Source: Erodium maritimum (taxonomy: Eukaryota > Streptophyta > Magnoliopsida > Geraniales > Geraniaceae). From it: a stretch of 64,000 bases of DNA. Location of the stretch: the NCBI GenBank assembly GCA_963921825.1, contig OY997594.1, positions 18,357,001-18,421,000 of the forward strand. Reading direction: 5' to 3'. Made by a program: the position numbers and the translations under genes. Below the pieces are notes generated by a model. That model saw only the letters and a program-made list of their open reading frames with translations. It was not told the origin of the DNA and did no database searches. Below, one piece after another: positions 11,677 through 23,996 of this stretch (position 1 is the first letter of the stretch; each line of letters starts with the position of its first letter).

Positions 11677-12449
11677 ACTATCCAGTAAAAACCACCATTA
11701 TTGTGCAAACTACAAACAAATCTAAGTCACAGGATGTGGTCAAAGTGACGTCAATAGAGCGCGCGCGATGCTGACACGTGGCCGCTTCGCGCGCGCCTCT
11801 GCCTGCGCGCGTGCGTGTGTTGACCACGCGCGCGGGGGTGCTGATCGTTTACAAGCACGGTGCTGATAGTTTAGTACAAATGCAAACTATCAGCATCGTG
11901 CTACGCAAACTATCAGTACTGTGCGCGCGCGCACGCCCATGTGTCAGCACCTGGTGAGTTCGTAGTTTGCACAATAATGTGTATATATATAGTTGGTATC
12001 AGGTACAAACCACCCCTTATTGTGCAAACTACGAACCAATCTGAGCCATAGGACCCCCAAAGTGATGTCAGCAGAGCGCACCAGATGCTGACACGTGGGA
12101 AATAAATATATAAACCACCACACCTTATTGTGCAAACTACGAACTCACCAGGTGCTGACACGTGGGCGCGCGCGCATAATACTGATAGTTTACGTAGCAC
12201 GGTGCTGATCGTTTGCGCGCACAGTGCTGATAGTTTGCATTTGCACAAAACTATCAGCATCGTGCTTGTAAACGATCGGCACCCGTGCGCGCGTGGTCAA
12301 CACGCGCTACTGTGCGGCAGAGGCGCGCGCGAAGCGACCACGTGTCAGAATCGTGCGCGCTCTGCTGACATCACTTTGACCGCATCCTATGGCTTAGATT
12401 GGTTTGCAATTTTCACAATAAGGGTGATTTTTATTGGATAGCTACCCTA
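11671..12449. mobile_element. Large foldback MITE with GC-rich arms
   Basis: The left arm (about 11671-11985) is an imperfect inverted copy of the right arm (about 12118-12449). It starts GGTAACTATCC and is matched by GGATAGCTACC at the right edge. Each arm carries CACCNTTATTGTG-type ends, then alternating CGCGCG tracts and the words GCTGACACGTGG, GATCGTTTACAAGCACG and AACTATCAGCA. The loop (11986-12117) contains a partial further copy of the same motifs. CACGTG occurs four times (11775, 12092, 12159, 12339). There is no coding capacity; the short ORFs are products of the inverted repeat. Location within an AT microsatellite recalls rice Micron elements, but the family is not proven. Confidence 0.7.
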
Positions 12450-12664
12450 TATATATAATAATAAAATCAGTTTTCAGCATTTTGTTTTTGTTTTTGTGAT
12501 GTATGACTTTTGTTAGTTTCTGGCCTTCTTGTTTTACCTAGAGCCTTGTCTCTAGACGGTTTTAACTTTCTAAGGAACACTACTATGCAATTTAGCTTCT
12601 TGTCATATGGTTATGCCTTAACGTTTTGGGTTTTTTCATTAATAAGACCAATCGTTTATCAAAA
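12450..12664 (+). mobile_element. Probable LINE 3' end fragment
   Basis: A T-rich sequence ends ATTAATAAGACCAATCG, then TTTATCAAAAAA near 12664. This is the usual look of a plant LINE 3' UTR and tail. No coding part remains and no target duplication was identified. Confidence 0.35.
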
Positions 12665-13480
12665 AATAAAATACGATGTAAAATAAACGACTTAAAATTA
12701 CACAAATTAGGCATGGTGTAAACAACTATTGTACGCGTCACTATAGTTTGTCTTTCACCATCTTCCACGAATGTCGTTTGGTGAATGGTTGAGGGTATTT
12801 CCGGATGTAAACTTTATCGCTTCAAACTACTGATCATCGAAATGCTCCCAATTTAGATTCTCTTCGCACATTGTATAAAATTCATCGAATCGCTTGATTA
12901 CTTTGTTCTGCTTATGCTAGTGAGCTTTGCACTATTTTTAGGTTTGGATTGGGGCATGCTCGGGAGCGTTGGCTAGAAATTGTTGGTGCACAAGAGGCCA
13001 ATACTCATCAGTCCTCATTGCAACTCCATGAGTAATAGTGGTTAAGTGAACGAGGCATCGCAAAACAAGTTGACATTCTTCTTCAAGGGATCAAACGAAT
13101 CTGCGTCGTAAGGTTGAGGAGGTGGTCATTGAAAGTAGTGAGTGCTAGATCCTAGAAATGGTCGCAATAAAGAGGGGTAGGAAGAAAATAATGTGCTATG
13201 TGGAGTGTCATACTCCTAAATTCATAGAAGATAATATAGTATTGTGTTATTTTTTCCGGATTCTATGCTACATGTCACATCTTTATTGGTCGGGACACAC
13301 AACTTGCTCATCGAATCGACGAGCTTGCTTCGCGTAATACTTGTCGAAAATGATCATCGAGTCATTCCTCTGTATCAAACCAAGGATTATCTGTAAAAAA
13401 AATCCATGAAACTCACGTATTCTTAGGCATCCAATGACCACAAAAGGCACCATTACACCTGCATTAATCAACTCATCTTT
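12665..13480. other. Unassigned AT-rich spacer
   Basis: Contains an 88-codon minus frame (13283-13549) and a few broken minus frames (for example DEYWPLVHQQFL near 12990) that I cannot assign. At 13479-13494 TTA precedes GAGCATCCGCAAT. This resembles the TSD and terminal inverted repeat start of plant PIF/Harbinger elements and may be the left end of the element carrying the transposase remnant to the right. Confidence 0.35.
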
Positions 13481-13756
13481 AGAGCATCCGCAATCCTGCA
13501 ACCTAGATAAGGCTGGAAGGAGAAAAATAGTTTCTCTCTCCTCTTTCAACCATGCTGATACAATTCATTTTCAGTCCTATAAACTAGTGTAGGCTGAAAA
13601 GTGAGGTTAATACAAAAAATAATAATTTTAAATCCAAATATATGAAGGGAAAGACCATTATAATATAAAACCGAAAAAGCCATTGATAACCAACACCAAA
13701 AATTGAAAAGCATGAAATTAGAAATAAAGAGCATATAATGAATACAAATCAATCAT

Positions 13757-15030
13757 GCTCGCGAAAAAGATTCCAAACATGCTCGATGAGGTATGCTTTC
13801 AATACGTTATGAGCATGTTGATTGTGGATCCTTTCGTTGTTTGCTAGTATGACATGGGTGGGGACGAAGGTTCCTTGCCTGAATCTTGATTCGGTTGACT
13901 CGTGTATTTGTTCAATGTATACTTTATACGTATGTCATTCTTCCTCGACATTCATATTGGGCATAATAACACATACATTCATGATTAGGCCAAGTAACGA
14001 GGGCTTCCACATTCGACTCAGACGAGCGATAGTGTGAAACCGAACTTGGAGGACCCTAAATGCTCATTCAACATCCTTCATGTAGGTTTCTTGGACTTGA
14101 GAAAATTTCTTGTGCTTTGGAAGTTGAGCCAATGTGATTGTTTTCACAAAAACTAGCCACGAAGGGTAAATGCTATCAACCAAATAATAAGGAAGATTGT
14201 ACAGGTATCCATTTACCATGTAAGTGACCAATACTTTCCAAGCATTGAAGACGTCCAAGAAAAACCCTGATCGGTTAAGTACATTTATGTTGTTCAAACT
14301 CGTCAAGCCAAAAAACGCGTTAGAAATCAACAAGTCACGCGTGGCAATGACCTCGAGCGTCACTATCGGTATGTTACCATGATCCCTCCTCGAATGAACT
14401 CATTCCAATGATGCCAGACAATTCTTCCACTCTAGTGCATGCAATCAAGACTGCCTAATATCCTGGGGAATCATGTGTTGCAATCACAGTTAATATCTGA
14501 TTCATATCACATGTGTAGGCTTGCGTAGATAAGTCTGCCCAATCACCGTAATTATTGCCTTGCAAATTTTTTAACGACTCAAGAGCCTTGCTCTTTCCCA
14601 TTCTCAGGTACTCGTCAATGCCATCAGCTGAATAACACAATTGCCTAATGGCTGCAATACATTTTGCCCAAAGCCGTCCATACCTTGCTTGAAATATGCA
14701 TTTTCTTCTTCCAATTCACGCACAATACACGTGAACACATCCCTTGGCATTCGGAAATGATGACGAAATTGCAGCTCGTTGTAAATCGGGGAGTTACAAA
14801 AACAGTCATATATTAGACGTTCATGCCCAACCACACGGTCTCTCTTGAAGTATTGTTTCTTCAGACGTAGTTGCGCTGGAGGTGGTGGGTTCATGACTCG
14901 ATCATACAAACTTTGAACCTCTTCAGATGGAATGGTGATGCTAGTTTCGATTGAATGTTCTAATATTTGCTTGAGCTGCCTCTCATTGGCGAGAACCCTT
15001 AATGTTCGAAATTGCTCGCCCTTGAATTGA
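13757..15030 (-). pseudogene. PIF/Harbinger transposase (DDE_Tnp_4 type), broken
   Basis: On the minus strand the conserved order of plant Harbinger transposases is readable in three frames. 14604-14909 has YFKRDRVVGHERLIYDCF, then FRMPRDVFTCIV. 14455-14640 has SADGIDEYLRMGKSKALE. 14064-14363 has LEVIATRDLLISNAFFG, NVLNRS and YYLVDSIYPSW, in which the Asp belongs to the catalytic triad. A stop at about 14061-14063 replaces the Arg of the usual KDVERAFG motif. The frame then continues as AFRVLQVRFHTIARLSRMW to about 13757, ending NVLKAYLIEHVWNLF. The enzyme would cut and paste DNA at TWA sites. Stops and frame changes make this copy inactive. I could not find the matching right terminal inverted repeat. 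Confidence 0.85.
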
Positions 15031-15040
15031 AGAAATAAAG

Positions 15041-15958
15041 ATTAGAAGAACGTGATATTGGGAGAGTAGAATCACAAGTTGTGATTTTTGTGTACAAGAC
15101 AAGTCATTTTGTACTAATTGTAGACTCATTACTATTTAATTTTTTGCGTATTCCAACATAAGTTTTGAGTTAAACAAGGTTCAACTATCAGTCAACATAA
15201 ATGTAGCATTTGGTGCCGACAGTTCCATGCGACGGTATTGATACTGCCGATGCCTAACTATCACTCATTTATGTCTTCGTTTTAGCCTCACTACCGTCGA
15301 TTGCACTGGAGTTGGCTTTGCACCACCGATTAGGGATGATGTTAGTATGTTACAGACAAACTCTTGCGACTTGAAATATACACAGTGTCCAATGAATGGG
15401 GTAAAAGCCACACTTTTATGATCTCAGACATTTAACTTTTTCACTAAAATATGGTATGATTTTACTCGGTTCTCCTTCTCAACATTATGTTTAGAGCATA
15501 CGCTTTCAAGTGTATGATTCTTTTAGGAAGGAACAAAATTATATACTGTTTTTGCACGGGGAAAAAAATCTATGATGATAAAAAGCATAACAAGACAAAT
15601 ATGCAATAATGTGTACACAATAACAAGTCAAAATTGTAACCAATACGAGCAGGCAAATAAGATATTAGTATATTACACTTTAAATGAGAAGCAGAAGTTG
15701 TAGAATATAGTTTAATTCCATGGAAACCCTTTGATAAATAAATTACCATTACTCTGCCCCTCCCCTAACTACTTAATCTTAATACTGAATTACAAACATT
15801 AAATGATCTCAGTAGAAGTCAACCATTAATACATAAAAAGAATCATTGGATTCCCAAGTGGGCTCAAGCTTTTGGTGGTATGTGCTTGTAATAAATGTCC
15901 TATTCAAATTTTGATTTGTTAATTTGAATTCGTTATATTTGCATTAGATCATACAACT
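15041..15958. other. AT-rich spacer without recognisable features
   Basis: No frame, inverted repeat or motif could be supported in this stretch, which lies between the Harbinger remnant and the LINE. Confidence 0.5.
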
Positions 15959-15971
15959 AAAGTCTCTAACA

Positions 15972-18900
15972 TGTGATCTCAACCGAATACATACAAAAGG
16001 AAAAACCCTAATTCTCGAACCAAAGGGTTTCTCGGCTTCAACACGTTTCTCCGATCAACTCTGACAAGGCACCCGGTTTTTGATCGCCTCCGTGTCTCCA
16101 CACAGGCCGGATCATATCTGCTTGTTATAGGTACGTTTGATCGCTAGTTTTGATTGACATCCCCCGCTAGTTTTCTCGTTTTTCAGCTTGTGTGTACCTG
16201 TGGTTTGCTGCAGATGGTCTTGCTCTATCTTCACTTGATCCGATCGGAATATGGTAAAGATCATCGCTGGAACTTTCGTGGTATGGGAACAGACCATAAT
16301 CGCCAGCAACTAAAGGACCTAGTAGCGACTATTAAGCCGGACGTGTTCTTTCTGTGGGAGACGCGTCATGTGGAGGCTCGGAACTCCCAATCCTGGTTGG
16401 CCGTCCTTCGTCGCACTTTGGGGTTTCATGGGGGAACGGGGTCCCGAGAACTATAATGCAATCTATATAGGATCGAAGCTTAGGCACATACAATAAGGGA
16501 GGAGTTATTCTATTCTGGTCGGCAAAATGAAGGATTGAAATCCTCTCGGAACAACAAACCCACATTAATGCGAAAATCTGGTATGAACAAGAGTCGGTCG
16601 TGCGTTTTATTGGAATTTATGGGGAACCGATTAGGGTACACCGATATCGGACTTGGAACCTTCTTCCTCATTTGATTACAATTCAGGCACCATCGGCATG
16701 GGTGCTAATGGGCGATTTAAATGGAACCTTGCGTCCGTTAGAGAAAAATGGGGGTAACCCGTACCCGCTAGAACTCATCCAAGCTTTTCAGCATGCAATT
16801 CAGGATATTGGAGTTGAGGAGGTACCACTTATTGGATATCAATTTACATGGACAAAGGGCCAAAATCCCAACACTTGTATGGAGATCCAACTGGATAGGG
16901 CTTTCATGTCCCCTCAAGCGAGAGCCCGATTTCCCCAAGCTTCGCTGGAAATTTTGGGATTTTCTACATCAGTTCACATGCCCATTCTACTTCGACTTCA
17001 GTTAGAAGATGCCGCTCGGGGAAATAGACAATTCAGATTTAAAAATTCTTAGGTACAACATCCGGAGTGTGGGGGAGTTGATTCAAAATGAGTGTGGCAA
17101 ATCGGGGGACCGCCATATCAAGCATCATCTCAAAGATATTAGGGGTTCTTTAGACACTTGGGGGAAAACAATGTTTTGGGATAATATCAACCAAATCCGA
17201 AAATACCAGCGGAAAATTTCTTATCTAAATGGGCGTATAGACATGTAGGGTATTAAGCACATATTAGCCATACAGAAATTATACAACCGAGCCCTAGAAC
17301 AACATGATGAGTTTTGGCGCAAATGAGCTAAACAACACTGGTTGGAAGAGGGGGATCGGAATACAAAATTTTTCCAAAGAGCAACCATTAAGAGACAGAG
17401 GAAAAGAAGGATCAGTGTATTAGAAAATGATGAAGGTGTGGAGGTGTCCTGGAATACAAGTATGAGTGAACTTTTATTGAATTATTTCAAGGAAATTTTC
17501 ATTGTAGGTCTGAATACTGAATATGATCTACCAATGTCTATTCCTGCCTTAATAACCCCGATTCAGAATGATGTACTTATAGGTTTAGTCACGGACGAGG
17601 AAGTCCGAACAACGGTGTTCCAAATGGGACCGTCGAAATCATTGGGACCGGACGGGCTCAACCCGACAATTTTCCAACATTATTGGGATGTTTTGAGACC
17701 AGAAGTCATTGAATTTGTCTGACTAGCCGTGGCTACAGGTGATGTCGATAGTGATATTAACAAAACTACATTGGTATTGATCCCCAAGAAAGTGACGGCC
17801 TGCAAGATTTCAGATCTACGTCCAATTGCGTTATGCAATGTCATATTCAGGATCTTATCAAAGGTCCTAGCCAACCGTATCAAACCTTTGCTGGACCCAG
17901 TCATATCCATAAATCAGGGATCCTTCGTGCCGGGGCGAGCGATCCAGGATGATATCTTCATCTCTTATGAGATCGTCCATGCACTTTGGAAACGGACTCA
18001 GGGCTTCAATGGTTTCATGACCTTAAAACTCGATATGAGTAAGGCATATGATTGGGTGGAATGGTCCTTTATCTTAGCTATGGTGGGAGCATTTGGATTT
18101 GGACCGAGGTGGAGATCTTTGGTGCTAGCATGCATGAGGCCCATTCAGTATACAATTAGCTCGGACAGAAAAACCACTAACCCGTTTACAACGGACCGAG
18201 GTATCCTGTAGGTTGATCTCTTGTCATCATATTTGTTCTTATTCTGTATGGAGGGTTTATCCCGTATGCTTGCACAGGCTGAGAGGGAGGGGACTTTACA
18301 TGGGGTCTTAGTAGCCAGGGGAGCTCCAATTATTTCACATATTTTCTTCGCAGATGATTACCATATTTTCTGTAGGACAAATAAAAAGGAGGACGAATAG
18401 GTGCATCAACTACTTACATAGTTGGGGGATATGTCGGGGAAAGTTATAAACAAGGCAAAGTCATCAATTTTTTCCAGCACCAATACATCCCAAGCTGACA
18501 GAAATATTTGCTGTACAACTTTGGGCATACAGGAAATATCCCAACCATCTATGTACCTGCCAAATATGCTGGGGAGACGCAAGGGGAAAAGTTTACAATT
18601 CCTTTGTGATCGGGTTGTGGTAAAGATTGGAATTTGGGATGGCCAGATGCTGTCAGCAGAAGGTAATGATCCGGCCAGTTTTACAGGAAATGCCAATTTA
18701 TGCAATGAGTGTATTCATGCTTCCACTGGGGTGTATAAAACAAATACATATTGCATTGGCTCGGTATTGGTGGATGGGCACTCCTAGGGACAAGAAGCCG
18801 ATTATATGGAAAGACTTAAAAAATCTATGCAGGTCAAAAGAGGAATGGGCTATGGGCTTTAGGGACATGCGAGATATGAATGTTGCTCTATTGGCAAAAA

Positions 18901-20340
18901 TGGGATCGAAATTCCTTAATCAACCGGATAGTTTGGTGGCTCGAGTTTTTAAAGCCCGGTATTATCCTGAAGGTGATTTTCTTAGTGCATGTGGGGGAAA
19001 TAACCCGAGTCATATCTGGACTGGGGTACGAGCTACACAGAACCTCCTTCACCAAGGTCTACGCCGGAAAATCGGGGATGGACGATCCAATTATACCATT
19101 ACATACATCACTCACACCGAACATTGATGGTTTCGGACCTGACTACATCACAAGGGAATGAGTGGGATGAACCTAAACTCCACCAACTTTTTCCTCAAGG
19201 GATAGTGGAGGACATTTTGCAGGTACCAACACCTATACCTCTTCATTTGGATAGATGGTTTTGGATGTACAATGTACGAGGCACCTACACTATTAAAAGA
19301 GGCTACATGGCTCTGTCTAGAGAAAATGGGAGATGGGATTAGTCTGAGGGGTCTCGGCCTGGACATGTATTTGGGACTTGGACATCCAACCCCGCATAAA
19401 AAATTTCCTTTGGTGGGCACTTTCGGGTACACTACACGTAGCAGCGAACCTTCAATCCAAACAAGTCCTAATTCCGATATGTTGCCCTGTCTGTCAGATG
19501 GGGGAGGAGACTACTTAACATCTCCTTTTACAGTGTCAATTTGCCCAGGCCTTCTGGGTATTAGCTGACCCTCAGGTCCATATTCTCCCATATTACATTC
19601 TGTTTGATTGGCTAACTTTGGTCCTCGCACTACCAGTTATGGAGACAAAATGCATGATGACGATGACTTTGCGGGAGATATGGAAAGATAGGAATGGAGT
19701 TGTCTAGGACAATATGCATACGGCACCTCAGAATGTCATAGCCACAATACTCATCAACCAACATAGTTGGACCGAGGCACACATGGGAAGGATGAAGCCG
19801 ACTGCCCCCGTCTGAAACAGGAAAATTGGCTGGTCACCACCACCTCCGAACTGTATTACAATCAATGTGGACGAAGCTATATTTATTGATTCAGGCCAAT
19901 TCGGATGGGGATTGATATGTAGATAAGAGTAAGGAGGGGTACTGGAGGTACGAAGTGGTACTGGTCAAGGACAAATGGGAGCCGAATTCGCGGAGGCAAT
20001 GGAAATATGGCGAGCCCTCTAGTGGGTCTGAGAGCAGTCTTTGTCGAGAGTAATTGTGTGTAGTGATGCACAATATTTGGTGCACTTGATCCAAGGAAAC
20101 CACCAAGTCTTTTCCCCACTGGGTCGACTGGTAGATGACAGTCGATCTATTTTATCTCTTCTCGAGGATGTTAAACTCGAGTATATTTCTAGGATAGCGA
20201 ACGAGTTAGCCCATTGGCTAGCTTGGGAGGCCCGTTTTGTGTCTGTCCAAGCGTGGTTCGGTTTTACTATTCCGGATGCACTAAGCTGTATCTTGAACCA
20301 ATTCAGATAATGAATATTACCTACGTTTTAAAAAAAAAAC
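15972..20340 (+). mobile_element. L1-type LINE copy with perfect 13-bp target duplication
   Basis: AAAGTCTCTAACA occurs at 15959-15971 and again at 20341-20353, directly after an A tail (20330-20340). This fixes both ends of a plus-strand LINE of 4369 bp. The body encodes endonuclease, reverse transcriptase, a zinc-binding region and RNase H in that order. A leader of only about 275 bp precedes the endonuclease, so ORF1 is absent. 5' truncation during insertion is the simplest reason. The target duplication is perfect, whereas the ORF has several frame changes. Confidence 0.9.
16247..20310 (+). pseudogene. LINE ORF2 polyprotein (endonuclease, reverse transcriptase, RNase H), broken
   Basis: Endonuclease: WNFRGMG near 16270, PDVFFLWETRH, then MGDLNGTL at about 16710 and FTWTKGQNPN with LDRAF at 16840-16910. 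Reverse transcriptase: KSLGPDGLNP near 17640, LVLIPKK, DLRPIALCNVIFRILSKVLA at 17810-17870, QGSFVPGR, LDMSKAYD near 18030 and the catalytic FADD at about 18345. Zinc-binding region: about 18770-19560 (WWMGTPRDKKPIIWKDL). RNase H-like tail: 19850-20310 (SRIANELAHWLA). The pieces occupy all three frames, with a missing base before WNFRG and a stop at about 17720, so no active enzyme is made. Plant L1-type LINEs with a C-terminal RNase H are a known class. Confidence 0.85.
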
Positions 20341-20353
20341 AAAGTCTCTAACA

Positions 20354-20940
20354 AAGTGATTCTAGGTCAAAAAAAGCACTCCTCTCTCTCCTCTTCTCTT
20401 CTCTACCCTAGCACCTTCTTGCCGCCCACCATATCCACCACACGACCACCGTCGACCACCATGCCTACCCCCCATTGTCGATGTTGGTCCTAAAACCTGT
20501 GGGACTATTAGTATCTGACACGTTTCAATCAGGGGGGGGGGGGGGAGACTACAGGCGAGTCGGCCTCCATGGAAGCCCATACCACACCGCCGCCCCTGGA
20601 CCCCTCACAACTATTCTCGGTGCAGTCATCGCATGGAGCGATCTCAACCCCCTACCGACCTCTAACTCCCCGAGAAATCATTGTCCATCAATTGAAGGAT
20701 GTGGAAGACGATGTTGAACAACATGCGAGGGCTGAGCAGTAGCCTAGCTAAGATCCATGAGAGTCCAGGGAGAGGGGAGGGCTTAGCAGTACGATGAAAA
20801 GTAGGCTTGTTCTACAGGTCCACGAGAGTCGGGTCGCCTATGGGAGGCCCGAACAATGGTCTGGTGTCTAGGGCTTTAGGCCCTACTTTGTAACCCTTGA
20901 TTTGCATTAATGCACGTCTCTGTTTACCGTTTCAAAAACT
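20354..20940 (+). mobile_element. Probable short retroposon next to the LINE
   Basis: CT-rich leader, GC-rich body with 14 G's (20532-20545), then a 3' end reading TTTGTAACCCTTGATTTGCA, TTAATGCA and GTTTCAAAAA. This is typical of a LINE 3' terminus. No matching target duplication was found. Frames of 72-80 codons on both strands are not recognisable. Confidence 0.35.
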
Positions 20941-21770
20941 ATATTTGATCATACATATATTTTAAGGTAAGCTTGATTAATAACTATCTTAATATATTTT
21001 TGTTTAGTATGATATTATTTTTAATTTTTTCCGAATAATTATGGAGAATAATCTGAATCGAATCTAATCGAGTCAAATTCAAATATTTGTTTTTGAGACT
21101 CATATTTAACTCTTATTTACATACATTTCAACCCGTGCGTTTTTCTTAACCGAACCAATCCACAAATTTAGACTTGATTAGACTCGTTTGTACAGCTACC
21201 AAAAAGAAGAGTGAGGGAAATGAGTAGGTGTGAATCTCAGATGAATGAGTTGGGTGTTTGTGTGAGAGAGGGAATTATTTTTTTCTTACACAGAATGGTA
21301 ACATTTGAGTGCACATTGTACAGTTCTGAGAAAGCTATTCATTATCATGGATTGGGACATGAAATTTGTAAGGAGAAGGCCGTACCTGCTGGTTTGAGCC
21401 AAATGCTATAGTCCAAATAACGTTTCACTACCTGAAAGTTACTTGCACGTTTTCAATTTTTACCAAATTTATATAAATATGGCTACAGAAAAAGGTCATT
21501 AATTGGAATTTAATGCCATCTGAACTATCAACCATATAGAAACTGTTAGGTAATGAGTCTTAATTTTATTTGAAATTGTCATGCTGTCATTATTCAATTC
21601 AAAATATTACGGTTTACGAACAAAAACAAAGAAAAAACTCAAACAAATCGAGATACAAGCTGGTGCCTCTCGAATAAAACTAGTGTTTCGGCACACTAGG
21701 TTACCTAATAGACTTTTAAAACAACAACTAGAAGTTAGACGACAACAGGTGATTCGTTTGACTACGTAAG
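20941..21770. other. AT-rich spacer
   Basis: Nothing beyond short unrecognised frames (for example 66 codons at 21211-21411, plus) could be seen. Confidence 0.5.
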
Positions 21771-22930
21771 TTCAAGAGTCTAAATACCTGCTTCGGGTGG
21801 TTGTCTGACTTGCGGGTTGATGACCAGAGTCTTCCCAAAGAGTTTGACCCCTCGATAGAAAGTTGCACTTCAAAAGAGATGAGGGGAAGACTCTCTATTT
21901 CTGGGCCCAATAAGTTTCCTTTCCCCATTGGGTCATTGCTTCCGAGAGTCAGGAACAGGGTCATGGGCAAAGGTCCCTTGAGCCTGGCGGTACATGTAGC
22001 TACGGGAAGGAACCCTTGAAGACTAGGGCACCGTGAAGGTAGCTGAAACGCCGTTTGGGAGTATCACGAGGACAACCGGGGCAGGGAGCTCCAGCTCGGC
22101 CTTGATCAAAAAGGCTGAATGCCGAAGGCGGGAACCAAGAAAGGTCGTGCAAAGATGAGCATAGTTATTAGAATCAAGAGCAGAGAAGGAGGCGATCCGA
22201 TCCACAAGGTGGCGACCACGAAAAAGGCACATGTGAAGGTGGCCACGACATCGGCCCACATGTAGGCAACCACGACATCGGCCCACATGTAGGCAATCAC
22301 AAGTGACTTATTTCTGATCCCCGAGAGAAGGAAATGACTCGTTGACCGACCACTAGGAGAGCGGGGGGGGGGGGGGTGGAACACGAGTTGAAAAGGCACC
22401 ATTCGATGAGTCCCGTTCCGACGCTTTGTGAAAAGGACGAAGCGTGGCCCTTTCCGGCGAAAACGGTCGGGGGAGACTTTTGCAAGACCAACTAGAGAGA
22501 ACGAGCCCGACAAGCTCTACAACGACCGGAGGACTTCTCGTTCCAATGGAATCGGCCAAAGGAAAACAAAGCAAGGTCTGCCGGAGCATATCTTGCTCCT
22601 TCAGACGAAGGTGAGACAACCCCGGGGAGAGAGGAAATGGCACGACGATGAACGAAGCTCTAGGGACAGGGGAAAGCTGGCGACCGACGAGGGAAAATGA
22701 TGGTTGCAGTATGGCGAGGAGGGTGGCGGGGCTGGGAAGGCCGTGCAAAAGAGACAAACTGTGACGGGAGAGAGAATACTCTGACGGGTGTTGAGGACGA
22801 ACCCCACCAGCAGCCCCCGAGGCTGGAGCCCGAGCAGCCACCGGTGGTGGTGGCTTCTACGTAACGAGGGAGGCCCCGTTTAGTGTTTTTCAGAGAGAAG
22901 GCGTTTCTTAAATCGATACTGGGCGTTATA
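21771..22930 (-). mobile_element. GC-rich repeat related to the 9.9-10.1 kb part of unit b
   Basis: Around 21900-21950 the plus strand reads GGGCCCAATAAGTTTCC, then CCCCATTGGG and TCCGAGAGTCAGG. Around 10000-10050 it reads GGCCCAATGGGTTTCC, then CCCCATTGGG and TCCGAGGGTTAGG. The minus-strand translations align as GPNGDRKPIGP versus DPMGKGNLLGP. This is therefore another degraded copy of an ORF1-like unit in the same orientation. Its right end near 22860-22930 looks like a 5' leader. It contains 14 G's (22363-22376) and a short tandem duplication of the word CGACATCGGCCCACATGTAG near 22250-22290. Overlapping frames of up to 162 codons are not trusted as genes. Confidence 0.4.
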
Positions 22931-23978
22931 TATATATTACACAATGAAGATAATGATTATATAAGATACTATTGCTTCAATAACTTGAATACACTTAAGT
23001 ACATAAACAAAAGTTTAACTAAAATTGATGACATTTGATATCTTTTAACTATTATCTCTCTATATAAGAACTTTAAAGTGAAGTACATTACATTCAATTG
23101 ATGCATTTCAGTGAGGCAGAAAGTTTCAACTAAGAATCTGTGTCTATTTAAAGAAAGATGTCCATCCAATTTGTACGACTTTAGGAGAGGTAGAAGCTAT
23201 CAGAGTAGTTTGCTATTGCCATTTTTGTTGTTTCTTTCAAATTAAGACAAAACAACTAATGTCGTCTTTCTTAGTAAATCAGTTACTCGGCCATTTTCAG
23301 AGTAATACTGCGACGCAATTCCATGACTCTTGACCTAAAGTGTTGGTATTTTTCTTCAACTTGGAAAAAAAGAGTTGCTAATTAAGTTAGGTGTTGCTCA
23401 ACTAGACTGTAGTTGGGCTGACTGCAAGCCTAGGTTTCACACTCCAGCCCAAAGTTTGAAGCAAAGTTGACAAGTTGCATTTAGTAAGTAACTTAAATTA
23501 AAACAGCAAAAGATATGCAGTAGCTTAGAATTTATATGCAGCTGAACCCTGTGTGTCAGATACAAATCTGGAAAATAAAACTTGCGATATTTGATCAAAG
23601 AACCTACCATTAACAGAGTCACAAAAACATATATTGTAGTGTATATCTCAGAGCAATACTGAGGCCAAATGAAATAGTATCACATGCAATGCAAATGCAA
23701 CACATTCCAGTTCCAGATCATAACTAGACACAGTCTGGTATGGACTCAACACCAAGTCAATTCTACTTTCAATATTAACTCGATATAGGCCTCTCTTATG
23801 TATTAGTTACAATGATTATATCTAGCTGTGGACAATTTAATTATCTCATAATCCTCTGCATTTTTTTGGCACCTTGTTTCTTCACTTGCTATCATTATGT
23901 TTGGCATTCCAGTGTACACAGTACACCCTCAACTGATATTGACACATTAACTTGTGAAGCAATTGTGACTTTTATTTA
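22931..23978. other. AT-rich spacer without recognisable features
   Basis: Short minus frames of 60-66 codons only. No terminal repeat or conserved motif was seen. Confidence 0.5.
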
Positions 23979-23996
23979 AAAAGATGTCATTTATCT

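Noticed and set aside
12130..12441. 103-codon plus ORF and 115-codon minus ORF
   Set aside because: Both are products of the inverted repeat of the foldback MITE and match each other's reverse complement.
15490..15510. Possible right terminal repeat of the 13.5-15 kb Harbinger remnant (TTTAGAGCATACGC)
   Set aside because: It is in direct and not inverted orientation relative to the left end, so it cannot close the element.
22353..22841. 162-codon minus ORF rich in Ser, Pro and Leu
   Set aside because: GC-rich repeat with several overlapping open frames on both strands and a poly-Pro tail created by a G homopolymer.
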